Notes under the pieces: generated by a model
Database searches by the model: none
The model's input: only the letters and a program-made list of their open reading frames with translations
What the model was told of the DNA's origin: nothing
Part shown: positions 40,668-48,600 of the stretch, piece after piece
How positions within the stretch are numbered: the stretch's first letter is position 1
Layout: every line of letters starts with the position of its first letter
Program-made: the position numbers and the translations under genes
Assembly (NCBI GenBank): GCA_036850595.1
Contig: CM072153.1
Location: forward strand, 11,612,169-11,676,168
Length of the DNA stretch: 64,000 bases
Source: Rhyacichthys aspro
Taxonomy: Eukaryota > Chordata > Actinopteri > Gobiiformes > Rhyacichthyidae
Direction of reading: 5' to 3'

Positions 40668-40881
40668 CTTAGGCGCTGGTGAAGCCTCAGCCTTCTTGGC
40701 TGCAGCGCTGGTTTCAGGGCTGACTTCAGGGTGGTCTGTCTGGACGTGGCTCTCCAAGTCCTCCAGGCTTTCGAACTTGACCGCACACTCAGGACACCTG
40801 AGCCCGGCCAAGGGCTTCTCTCCCTGCGTCTCCCCCGGTGTGATGGCACCTCCCTGATTGGGGCTCTGGCCGTTAGTTCCT
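40668..40881 (-). CDS. znf423: znf423 exon 14 of window (one finger)
   Basis: 214 bp, entering with one base and ending in phase 0 at CCTAAG|gtgagt. It encodes GTNGQSPNQGGAITPGETQG, then EKPLAGLRCPECAVKFESLE, DLESHVQTDH and a Pro/Ala/Lys-rich tail. The acceptor (aaaacag) was chosen because it keeps the frame from exon 13 and gives the NGQ motif that follows the Cys-rich unit in ZNF423. Some other fish transcripts could use a different acceptor here. Confidence 0.9.
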
Positions 40882-41077
40882 CTGTTTTGATTGAGAATAT
40901 ATGCATTACAACTGTGGAGACTGTGAGTGCCAATTACTAATTAGAAAGTATAAGTAACTTTCATTATCTCTAGATTCATTACATTGATAGAAATTGAACT
41001 TTTTAGCCAAGTCATTGATTTACAGATGATCAGAAATGTTAAAAATGCTATTACATGGTGTGTATAATGGCACAGAC

Positions 41078-41490
41078 CTGCTCATGCAGCCAGCACAAAG
41101 GCCATAAGGCAGGCCGTTGACGTCCAACTTGACAAGCTCTCCTTTGTTCTTGAACTCCTTTAGGCAAAAGGCGCATTTATACAGCTTGTGTTGCTGCAGC
41201 TGCCCGTTGGGGGACGAAGAGGCCGAGCCGTTCCCTCCTCCGTTCCCACCTCCCGCTCCAGCTCCTCCCAGGGCGGACCCGGTGGAGAGTTTCTGCATGT
41301 GGAAGGTGCCGTGGATCTTCAGCTCCAGGGTGGAGGTGACGGTCTGCATGCACACCACGCAGCGGAAGCCCGTCAGAGAATTGCGGAGGTCAGGGTGCAT
41401 CTGGCAGTGCTCTATGAACTCCTCTTCACTTTGCAGCGGCATCTTACAGATTCGACAGGTACCTGTGTCCAGACTTTTACTGTGGGTCAC
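41078..41490 (-). CDS. znf423: znf423 exon 13 of window (two fingers, Gly-rich insert, degenerate finger)
   Basis: 413 bp, starting in phase 0 with VTHSKSLDTGTCRICKMP and leaving two bases at GAGCAG|gtctgt. Fingers: CRICKMPLQSEEEFIEH and CVVCMQTVTSTLELKIH. A Gly/Asn/Ser insert (GGAGAGGGNGGGNGS) follows. After it comes the atypical zinc-binding unit CAFCLKEFKNKGEL…LPYGLCAGCM, which has cysteines where histidines would be. All of these are strong ZNF423/ZNF521-family markers in the expected order. Confidence 0.95.
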
Positions 41491-42125
41491 CTGCAGAGAG
41501 GCAGATTTTATTGTTGTTGATAAAATAAGGCATATTGTATTTGTTTATTCATATATGTATTTGTTCCACAATTAAGTAAAAGTAAGTAGGTTAGTTTTTA
41601 TTGTATATACTTGCTTTAGGTAATTTAACCACTGCTTATCTAGTGACATAAAGCAATGCTAACAGCAAAAACTAAGGGAAATAGCTTCTGCTGCTCCTAA
41701 ATGTTGTCTCTATATAAGAATTACTTTTTTGCAATGTTATATTATTGGGAAAAAAAGAATTCTCTGAGCCTGCAGCTCCAGCTGTGTCACTGTGTTTATG
41801 TAAACATATTTAACACTGTTGGTATAATAGCTGTAGCTGCACTACACAACACAGTTTTGAATATGCAAACATTTTCCTGTAGGGTGGTAAAGCACAAATT
41901 ATCTCTCATAGGAGTTTTCAAGTCAAAACTCAAAGAAGTTCAGGATCAAAACAGACAGTTACACATAAAGAAAACAAGAGACTCAAACAAACCTAAAACA
42001 CAAGAGAAAAGGGAATATGTTTTTATCCTATAAGGACATCTAATGACTGTATTTGTGTATTAGTGTAATCTTATAAATGGCACACAGATAGTCATGTGTA
42101 CACAGACCAACAGCAGTACATGTAC
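41491..42125 (-). other. Intron between znf423 exons 12 and 13
   Basis: A 635 bp intron splitting one finger between its two histidines (EHK|VTH). It is AT-rich. I recognise no repeat or extra exon in it. Confidence 0.85.
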
Positions 42126-42310
42126 CTTGTGTTCTGTGAGGGTTAGGAGAGAGGGGAACCGCTCGCCACATATCGGACACATGTAGTGTTTAGCCGGGCC
42201 GCGGTGGGTCTGAGCGTGCTCACGGAGCCCATTCTCAGAAAAGAAAGTTCTAGAGCACACATTGCACTTGTGGTTTCCTTTGATGAAGTCTGCCTTTTTC
42301 TTTCGAGAAC
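42126..42310 (-). CDS. znf423: znf423 exon 12 of window (one finger and most of a second)
   Basis: 185 bp, entering with two bases and ending in phase 0. SRKKKADFIKGNHKCNVC leads into the finger CNVCSRTFFSENGLREH. CPICGERFPSLLTLTEHK follows; its last histidine is supplied by the next exon (VTH). The HRGPAKHYMCPICGERF linker matches ZNF423. The donor is CACAAG|gtacat and the acceptor is ccacag. Confidence 0.95.
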
Positions 42311-42391
42311 CTGTGGAATCAAATCAGAATAATGCTGATACAAATAGCAACTAATTACGAGAAATATAATTATTGGCTGATGAGACATTAC

Positions 42392-42946
42392 CGGCGTCAT
42401 CTTCTCCTGGTCGGATGTTGTGATCACGCAGCCTGTGGTTTTGCAACAGGGACTCCATGGTGTAGGCTGCTCCACAGATGTCACAGGCGTACATGGGCTC
42501 GGAATTGTCCAGCTCCTCCTCGCCGCCGCTCGCCTCGTGGCTATTGGCAGCATCTGCACTCTGACCGCCTCCTCCCACTGCTCCACTCTTTAGCAGCATG
42601 TTCTGAATTTCAGCTTGTTCCGTAGCTGCCACTGTTGCTCTGTCAACACCGCCCGCCCCTGCGTTACCACCACTTCCTCCTCCACGTTTGGAGGACTGTG
42701 TCAGCCCGTTGGGGGTCCCGTTCTGGCTCCCGCTGCTCCCTGTTCCTCCTCCGTTACCGGTGATGCTTGCGCCGTCAAAGATGCAGTGCTTCTCTCTCAA
42801 GTGTCTCTCTAGAAGCGACATGGCATGGAAAGCTTTGCCACAGAAGCGACAAGTGAATTTCTTGCTGTGTGTAGTGATGTGGCACTGGAGCTCCACTTCA
42901 GTTCCAAATGTCTCTCCACAGAAAATACACTTCCGAGGCTTGAGTC
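42392..42946 (-). CDS. znf423: znf423 exon 11 of window (three fingers, long low-complexity insert)
   Basis: 555 bp, entering with two bases after tcccag and leaving one at GCCG|gtaatg. Fingers: CIFCGETFGTEVELQCH, CRFCGKAFHAMSLLERH and CDICGAAYTMESLLQNH. Between the second and third lies a spacer of about 105 residues rich in Gly, Ser, Asn and Ala (for example GNGGGTGSSGSQNGTPNG). It contains EIQNMLLKSG and NSHEASGGEEELDNSEPMY. The NSHEAS…SEPMYxCDICGAAYTME block is conserved in ZNF423. The glycine-rich part looks longer than in mammals. Confidence 0.94.
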
Positions 42947-43129
42947 CTGGGAGACAAGGCAGCAACAACTGTCAATCGAACACTTAGCTAACAGAAAAAC
43001 AGCTAACAATTTATTTAACCTTTAATTTGTTGTGTGCATTAGGGTTTGGAAATTTGCAAATTAATATCATGATTAGTTGCAAGCATTTAATTTTGATTTA
43101 TAGAAAAAGAGATGAGATTCGAGTTGTAC

Positions 43130-43280
43130 CTGCTCCAAGCCCCCCTGGCAGGCCCGACCTTTGGCCCAGATGGTTATGCTTGACGTGGAGCTGAAGGTCT
43201 GCCTCCTTTCTAAAGTCCCAGGCACAAGCTGTGCAGCGGAACAGCTTCTTCTCGTTGCTATGTTTCACTGCCAAATGCAC
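43130..43280 (-). CDS. znf423: znf423 exon 10 of window (finger end, one finger)
   Basis: 151 bp, starting in phase 0 and leaving one base. VHLAVKHSNEKKLFRC completes the finger begun in exon 9. The finger CTACAWDFRKEADLQLH with VKHNHLG follows, then a Gly/Pro-rich spacer. The donor is GAGCAG|gtacaa and the acceptor is cacatag. The intron cuts a C2H2 unit just before its first histidine. Confidence 0.94.
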
Positions 43281-43410
43281 CTATGTGACCAGATGTGGAG
43301 AAAATCCCAACAAGATTATTACCAATATGTTCAAAAAGACACCCCAGATGTTTCTTAAAAAATAATGAATTTCATAATTATTAGCATAACTCCCAAAAAG
43401 AAAAGTCTAC

Positions 43411-43950
43411 CTGAATGGAGACTTTGGAGTCAAAGACCTCCTGGCACAGAGTACAGTGGTATAAGACAAATGTGTGCATGTCCAGTAAGTGTTTCTGTAG
43501 GTCATCCACTGAGGAGAACTGCTTATCACAGCTCTCACACACATACTGGGTGGAGGTGGTGGTGTAATGCACAGTCAGGTGTTGAAGCAATGCCTCCTGG
43601 GACTCGAAGTCCTCCTTGTTGCACTGTGGGCAGGACTGGCGCCTCAGCAGCATCTCCAGGTGAGACTTGAGATGGGCCTGGAAACCCTCAAAACTGGCAA
43701 AGCGCATGTCGCACTGGTTACATGGGTAGTCCCCGTTGCTGCCCACTGAGGGGGTGGAGTCCCCTCCCAGTCTGTGGCGTTTTGGGGAGGAGATCTCGAC
43801 ATCTGAGGAGGCGGGGCTAAGGTCAGCCACTTTTGCCTGTCGTTTGTTGTTGGCCAGTGGGATGTTCTTGTGGTTTTCTTTTATGTGCTTGGTGAGCTTG
43901 AGGAGTGAGCCAAAGATAGGAGAGTTGGTGCAGTAAGGGCAGGAGTACAC
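43411..43950 (-). CDS. znf423: znf423 exon 9 of window (four fingers and most of a fifth)
   Basis: 540 bp, phase 0 at both ends. It encodes the fingers CPYCTNSPIFGSLLKLTKH, CNQCDMRFASFEGFQAH, CPQCNKEDFESQEALLQH and CESCDKQFSSVDDLQKH, then CTLCQEVFDSKVSIQ. The last finger loses its histidines to the next exon. A basic SSDVEISSPKRHRLG spacer lies between the first two. By homology this overlaps the central fingers that contact SMADs. The donor is ATTCAG|gtagac and the acceptor is ctacag. Confidence 0.95.
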
Positions 43951-44398
43951 CTGTAGAATACATTAACAATCACTAATACTATGTTGTTTGCAATAGTAAC
44001 GCAGAGACAGACTGAACCAGGATCTGTTACTAAGGACTACACTAAAAATAGCTGAGTAAGAGTTATTTAAGTAAGAAAGTAAGAAAGTAAATCAAATGTG
44101 ATTAAACTTATAGCTTTATAGTAACTTTTATATTTCTTACCACTACTCTTTCCTATTTATTGGTTACTATTTTACAGTTACAGTACATGTTAAATATGAA
44201 CATATGAGCTTTTCTGATAGACTGGGAGGAGTACACAAAAAAAGAACATCTCTGTAGGACCACAGAGTTTGTTCACCACAACAATCTTTACATTTGACCT
44301 CTTAGAACCCTAAACACATCTGGAATATAAAAGTGATACTGAACTTATCCTTCTATCTTAGATACAGAAACACATGAAAGATGCTGTTAAATTCTTAC
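43951..44398 (-). other. Intron between znf423 exons 8 and 9
   Basis: A 448 bp AT-rich intron with a short imperfect GTAAGAAA tandem (about 44070-44092). It holds no coding signal. Confidence 0.85.
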
Positions 44399-44580
44399 CT
44401 CCATAAAAGACTGAGATGCCGCCTGTAGGACAGGGGACTCCAGTTTGGCCACACCCCCTCCGGATGCAGACCCCCCACCTGAAGCAGAGGTACAGTGTGT
44501 CTGCTGTATATGTTCTGTTAGTGAAGACTCTGTCAGAAATCCCATGGAGCACTGGTTGCAGAAAAACGCATGGTTTCCCT
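44399..44580 (-). CDS. znf423: znf423 exon 8 of window (one finger, Gly/Ser linker)
   Basis: 182 bp, entering with two bases and ending in phase 0 at ATGGAG|gtaaga. It encodes GNHAFFCNQCSMGFLTESSL, then TEHIQQTH. A Ser/Gly-rich spacer and AKLESPVLQAASQSFME follow. The join to the next exon makes FMEVYSCPYC, a sequence conserved in ZNF423. The frame was fixed by both neighbouring exons. Confidence 0.94.
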
Positions 44581-44656
44581 CTAGGATGAAAAGGAACGTA
44601 GAAATTTACATCCAACAATCAAAAAGCACTCCAGACACACTTCTTATCTTACAAAC

Positions 44657-45037
44657 CTAGAGTGGTGGACCCTGCCACAATGCCACCAGGGAGGCAGTGG
44701 GACACTCGAATGTGTTCTTGCAGAGAGTTGATGTCGGCAAACATGTCGGGGCAGTAGTTACAGTGGAAGGCTGTGACATTGGTGAACTGCAGCAGGGGAA
44801 AAGAAGCTGCCGCTGCACCCACATTTCCACTGCCGCCGCGGTGAGCTTTCCGCACGTGTTCATTCAGGTTGTAAAGTGTGGGCAGTGTTTCCAGGCAGAG
44901 TTGACACGTGTGGCTCTGCTGTGGCTTATCTGCATGTATGGTCTTCAAATGGATCTCTAACACTGCCAGGCTGTGAAAGTCTCTCTTGGAGCAGTACGGG
45001 CAAGAGTAGGTGACTTTTCCCCAGTTACCTCCTCCAC
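44657..45037 (-). CDS. znf423: znf423 exon 7 of window (three fingers)
   Basis: 381 bp, entering with two bases after ctatag and leaving one at CTAG|gtttgt. It encodes GGGNWGKVTYSCPYC and three fingers: CPYCSKRDFHSLAVLEIH, CQLCLETLPTLYNLNEH and CNYCPDMFADINSLQEH. The fingers are separated by HADKPQQSHTC and a Gly/Ala-rich linker. In mammalian ZNF423 this part corresponds to the fingers assigned to BMP-response-element binding; that role is inferred here from homology. Confidence 0.94.
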
Positions 45038-45162
45038 CTATAGGGATGGAATAAAAGCTTAGACCGAATCAACACCCAGACACCACTGCTGTTCAAACGG
45101 TCTTTCCATTTTGAACATTGCACAAGTTGATAACGCAAAGACATCACATTCATAAAACATAC

Positions 45163-45446
45163 CTCCACCTTGATGGCCTAGACTTATCCCTATCTCCTCC
45201 ACTGTGTCCGCGCCTCTTCTGCGCCCTCGTTCGCTGCCCTGGCCAGGCTTTAAGGTGGAGTCCGGTGTGGAGCCCCTCTCCAGACTGGCGCTGGAGTCCG
45301 GAGTAGCTGAGCTCATAGATGCCACACTGCCTAGAGCCGGGTCAGGACTGGCCGCGCTGTGATTGGACGAGTCCGGCTGCCGATGGCTGTCTAGGTGGCA
45401 ATAGACGTCCTCCACAGAAGGAAATTGTTCCGAGCACACAGGACAT
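45163..45446 (-). CDS. znf423: znf423 exon 6 of window (one finger and long Ser/Pro linker)
   Basis: 284 bp, entering with one base and leaving one. It encodes CPVCSEQFPSVEDVYCHLDSH and the long linker RQPDSSNHSAASPDPALGSV, then SMSSATPDSSASLERGSTPD, a basic GRRRG stretch and a Gly-rich end (GHQGGG). This linker is one of the best diagnostics for ZNF423. The donor is GGAG|gtatgt. The sequence around the donor recurs at the next acceptor, as described in the findings. Confidence 0.93.
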
Positions 45447-45561
45447 CTGAGAACACAGAAAATGACCTATTAAATATTCACCTACTGAATATTTCATTTT
45501 TATGTTACTAGAAGTTTGTGGTTTAAGAAGCTCTAAAGGAAAAAGCAAAGCGGTGTAGTAC

Positions 45562-45842
45562 TTGTGTTTGCGGTTGGCATGCTGTGTTTCAATATGTGTG
45601 AGCAGAGAGGCCTCGTCCAGAAAGATCTCGGGACAGTGGATGCATTGCAAGTCGGCACGGTCGGACAGCTGGGGGTGTCTGGTCAGGACGTGTTTCTCCA
45701 GCTCGTCCGTCTGGCTGAACGTCTCTTCGCAGTAATCGCACATATATAGGTCCTGCTCCAGGTCGCCCTCTCCCCCGGTGCCCTTCTTACCCCCATCCCG
45801 CTCGCTCCTCAGGGCAAGGTGCTCCCTGTTCTTGCGATGAGC
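45562..45842 (-). CDS. znf423: znf423 exon 5 of window (basic linker, two fingers)
   Basis: 281 bp, starting in phase 0 (GCT CAT) and leaving two bases (AA). It begins AHRKNREHLALRSER, followed by a Gly/Glu/Lys-rich linker. Two fingers follow: CDYCEETFSQTDELEKH and CIHCPEIFLDEASLLTH. It ends NRKHK across the junction. The TRHPQLSDRADLQCIHC linker matches ZNF423. The donor is unusual in that the exon ends AA rather than AG (CACAA|gtacta). The frame of the next exon supports it. Confidence 0.93.
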
Positions 45843-45937
45843 CTGGAACAATGAGAAAGATGAGATCGAAAGCACGCCTGGCAAAATAATCCGATGTTCT
45901 GTCGCGATGTTTATAAAGACGTTTTGTTTAAGCGTAC

Positions 45938-46013
45938 CTGCATGTGGCTCTGCAGCGACGACGTAGAAGAAAAGCCTCGCTTACACACGCTGCATTTAAA
46001 GGGTTTGCTCGAG
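45938..46013 (-). CDS. znf423: znf423 exon 4 of window (most of one finger)
   Basis: 76 bp, entering with one base and ending in phase 0. It encodes SKPFKCSVCKRGFSSTSSLQ, then SHMQ. The finger is completed by AH at the start of the next exon, so the intron falls between the two zinc-binding histidines. The donor is ATGCAG|gtacgc and the acceptor is actcag. The exon is shorter than a typical finger-plus-linker unit. Confidence 0.93.
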
Positions 46014-46099
46014 CTGAGTATGTAAATAAAGGAACAACGTAAATCATTATTATTATCATTTTACGCATACATTTTCAGGAGAACATTAAAAGCAGTTAC

Positions 46100-46181
46100 C
46101 TGTGTGTCTTGAGATGGATTTTCAAATGATCAGAGCGGGAGAAAGCAGCCTCACACTCCTGACAGCTGTACTTTTTGTCTC
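46100..46181 (-). CDS. znf423: znf423 exon 3 of window (one finger)
   Basis: 82 bp, with two split-codon bases at each end. It encodes exactly one finger with linker: DKKYSCQECEAAFSRSDHLK, then IHLKTHS. The TGDKK linker is shared with exon 2. The SRSDHLKIHLKTH helix is typical of the N-terminal DNA-binding cluster of ZNF423/ZNF521. The donor is CACAG|gtaact and the acceptor is atacag. Confidence 0.94.
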
Positions 46182-46292
46182 CTGTATTAACAATGAATTC
46201 ATTTAAGAGATATTATTGTAGAACACTGACGTATAAAAAAGATATCGTCTGCTCATTTCAAATTTACAAAAAGGGGATGACATTTTACGGAC

Positions 46293-46417
46293 CTGTGTGG
46301 AGTTTGACATGGCGGTCTCTGCTCCTCTTGTGTTTAAACAAGCGGCTGCAGAAGGTACACTTGAAAGGCAGTTTGTCGCTGTGGATCTGCTCATGACGCT
46401 TCAGGTAGCTCAGACGG
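46293..46417 (-). CDS. znf423: znf423 exon 2 of window (finger 1 second half, finger 2)
   Basis: 125 bp, entering with one base and leaving with one. It encodes RLSYLKRHEQIH, which supplies the two histidines for the finger begun in the previous exon. The CTFCSRLFKHKRSRDRH finger with a TG linker follows. The donor is ACAG|gtccgt and the acceptor is ccacag. The intron therefore splits a single C2H2 module between its zinc-binding cysteines and histidines. Confidence 0.94.
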
Positions 46418-46834
46418 CTGTGGATAAGGACATTTTAAAATATTGTCTAAACAGTCTAAGGTATCATGCTGTTTCAAAATAAGTCAACAACAATAACAAT
46501 CTTTGGTCATATCTAATGATAATGACAGTTAAGGAAGATATTATTCGTCTTATATTGGTTTAATGATGGACAAAGCTAACTTATGAGCTCTGATTTATTT
46601 ATTTGTCAGATATTTTTAGAGTAAAATATCATATCTGTCAATTTGGTAAAAGAAATTGCCTATCCCTATTACCAAAGCAATATCTGTGTTACTTACCCAT
46701 ATGTATACATAAGTAGAATATACAGGCTCATGTCAGCGGCTAAATATGACATTGTCACTAATGTCTACGGTCCAGCAGTACAGCGAGAAGCAAGCTGCTG
46801 CGTCTCAGGGGAGCCGGTCCTGCGAGTTAAGTAC
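46418..46834 (-). other. Intron between znf423 exons 1 and 2 of the window
   Basis: A 417 bp AT-rich intron inside one C2H2 finger, with the cysteines upstream and the histidines downstream. No recognised element lies in it. Confidence 0.85.
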
Positions 46835-47009
46835 CTGAAGGACTTGTCACAAAACTGGCAGGGGTACGGCAGACCGGTGCCTCCCTCCTCCTCGCCGCCG
46901 GTGGCCATGCCGAGGTCGCAGCCGTCGGGCATCTGCGAGGGGGACGCCACGTCTTTACTGGAGGGCGACGAAGGCACCCACGACAGCCCTGCTGGGTCTT
47001 CATCGCCAT
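46835..47009 (-). CDS. znf423: znf423 exon 1 of window (acidic/Ser linker and first half of a C2H2 finger)
   Basis: 175 bp. It begins after an acceptor (…ctgtcag) with two bases of a split codon and ends with two bases of another at TTCAG|gtactt. It encodes GDEDPAGLSWVPSSPSSKDV, a Met/Asp/Gly-rich linker, then GLPYPCQFCDKSFS. That is the CxxC half of a finger whose histidines lie in the next exon. The SSPSSKDVASP linker is a ZNF423 landmark just N-terminal of the first finger cluster. The preceding coding exon, which should carry the isolated N-terminal CDHCQQDF-type finger, was not found up to 64000 and is probably outside the window. Confidence 0.92.
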
Positions 47010-47121
47010 CTGACAGAGAGAGACAGAAATATGTTAATAATGCTTCGGAAATACCGTATTCAAATGTTTATGCACTTTCCACTGTCTGGTTACCACTTTC
47101 GACTGATTTTTCTGGCATTTA

Positions 47122-47612
47122 CAGTACTGTGCAAACGTTTTAGACAGGTGTGAAGATATGCGGTAAAGTAAGAATGCTGTCAACAATACACAATTGAAAT
47201 GTTTGGGGGGTTTTTTATAAAATGGAAAAGTTTTAGACTGATTCCAGAACAAGGAGTCTTCGTGACCTTGATGGTGTAACTCTGATCCCAACATCATGGA
47301 GTCTGGCCTGCTTCGAACTGGGATCACATGGTCTGGTTTACCTCAGTACCTTTTGAGATTTGATGGTCTGGTTTACTCCAGTTTGGCCTGGATTTGTCTG
47401 GGATTCTCCAAATGTTTGAACCAATCAAAAAATGAGAAAATGGAACTGCTTGAACTATTGCTGCTTTGAGGGAAAGTCACACCAAATATTGACTTGATTT
47501 AGAATTGTCTTTTCTTTCACTTTGCATTTTGTAAACTAATACAAATGAACATACTTTATAGTTGACTTTACTTTTAATATCCACACCCGCCTAAAACTTT
47601 TGCACAGTGCTG
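47122..47612. mobile_element. Tc1/mariner-like miniature inverted-repeat element
   Basis: The two ends are inverted repeats of about 31 bp. The left begins CAGTACTGTGCAAACGTTTT. The right end, read on the minus strand, begins CAGCACTGTGCAAAAGTTTT. Both continue into an AGRCRGGTGTG-like stretch. A TA dinucleotide precedes the left end and a CA follows the right, consistent with a decayed TA target site. At 491 bp with no open frame it is non-autonomous. The GTGCAAAAGTTTTAGGC end sequence is familiar from dispersed elements in fish genomes. It lies 112 bp upstream of the first visible znf423 exon. Confidence 0.8.
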
Positions 47613-48279
47613 CATATATTGCCATAGTGCCTAGTGTGTGAGCTGCCTATTCAAAGACTCATTCAAATATAAACTTTAGACCGTACTGGACCAGAGACTA
47701 GCTGTAGATCATCAGTTAAAGTGTTTTCAGAGAGTCACAAAGGACCGGACAGAGAATGTAGGGATGTTTACCCTGCAAGATAACTCAAGCTTTATGAATT
47801 TCATTTGAATTTCAAAACTTGAGGAATGTGTGCTACATTAATCATGCCTTGGAAACACACTCTACATGTTCTCTTTTGTTCACAGCTGCAAAACTGAAAA
47901 AGTGGGGGTAAAACCAGGGAGCATTAGAATGATTATGAACAAGTTACATCTTCCTTGGAAGGCAGAAAAAGCGGCCGGTGGGAGTTAAAATGAGAATAAG
48001 AGCATATAAACAAAAAAATAAACACATTTATCCTGGTTACACATATTCAGAGGGAAAATGAGGATGGCAGAGATAAAGCGAGAGAAAGAAACAGAAAAGA
48101 GATGCACTCCGGCAGCAACATCTAAATAGAAAGCTCCAAGAACTATGTATCCCCGACGGAGCACAGAAATAAGGACAGAGTGTATTTTCTCTCCCTTCAT
48201 CCTCCCTCTGCAGCCATCCCTCGCTCCATCCCTCCCCTCTCTTCCCCTCACCCATCCCTCCATCCGTCCCTGAGGACCA

Positions 48280-48600
48280 TAGATCCGCCTCATCATATTT
48301 TCATTAGGGCCCTGGCAGATTGAAACGTCGGAAAAGCGATTAGGAGACGGGGAGAGCCGAGCGGAAAGATGGCAATATTCTCTCCCTTTATCTGTCATAC
48401 ATAGCAGATTATGCATTGCTCTTTTTGCCTTTTTTTTCCCCAACCCCGTCTCTCGGTTTCCTTTTTTTCCCCCTCCTGTGTAGTGTGTGACAAAAAGGCC
48501 ACGACTCCTTTAATAGACACTTCAGAATGGATTCGGTGTGACAAAAGAGGGGCTGAATAATGCTTGATATTGTGTGTTATTGTGCGCACTGTGAAGCAGC
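48280..48600. promoter_or_regulatory. Candidate intronic regulatory block
   Basis: It follows a pyrimidine-rich stretch. It includes CATCATATTTTCATTAGGGC, GCGATTAGGAGACGG and GCAGATTATGCATTGC. It has unique sequence texture and no repeat signature. Confidence 0.28.

Larger units (their letters stand above)
39115..47009 (-). other. znf423: znf423 gene, internal part (15 exons, both ends outside window)
   Basis: Fifteen exons join in one frame through GT-AG introns of 417, 111, 86, 95, 115, 125, 76, 448, 130, 183, 81, 635, 196 and 1468 bp in transcription order. The summed coding length is 3729 nt. The product has 26 canonical C2H2 fingers and one degenerate finger. Identity rests on family landmarks: the LPYPCQFCDKSF finger, the PDSSNHS / TPDSSAS / STPDSTLK linker, FMEVYSCPYC, LPYGLCAGC and the final KKTYQCIKCQMTF finger. 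The final finger has EREIQ, as in ZNF423, where ZNF521 has a different stretch. ZNF423 is a nuclear protein that binds DNA through one set of fingers, SMAD1/4 through a central set after BMP signalling, and EBF factors through its C-terminal fingers. It acts in neural, cerebellar and adipocyte development and in DNA-damage and ciliary phenotypes. The start codon, first finger, last fingers and stop are missing here. Confidence 0.93.

Noticed and set aside
41117..41575. 152-codon plus-strand open frame
   Set aside because: It is the antisense shadow of znf423 exon 13; its Pro-rich tract mirrors the Gly-rich coding insert.
39115..47009. Assignment to ZNF521 instead of ZNF423
   Set aside because: The linker between the SVEDVYCHLDSH finger and the next cluster, the Cys-rich unit followed by an NGQ motif, and the EREIQ finger agree with ZNF423 rather than ZNF521.
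39115..47009. Processed or decayed pseudogene
   Set aside because: Introns are present with GT-AG ends, all 15 exons keep one frame, and every canonical finger keeps its two cysteines and two histidines.
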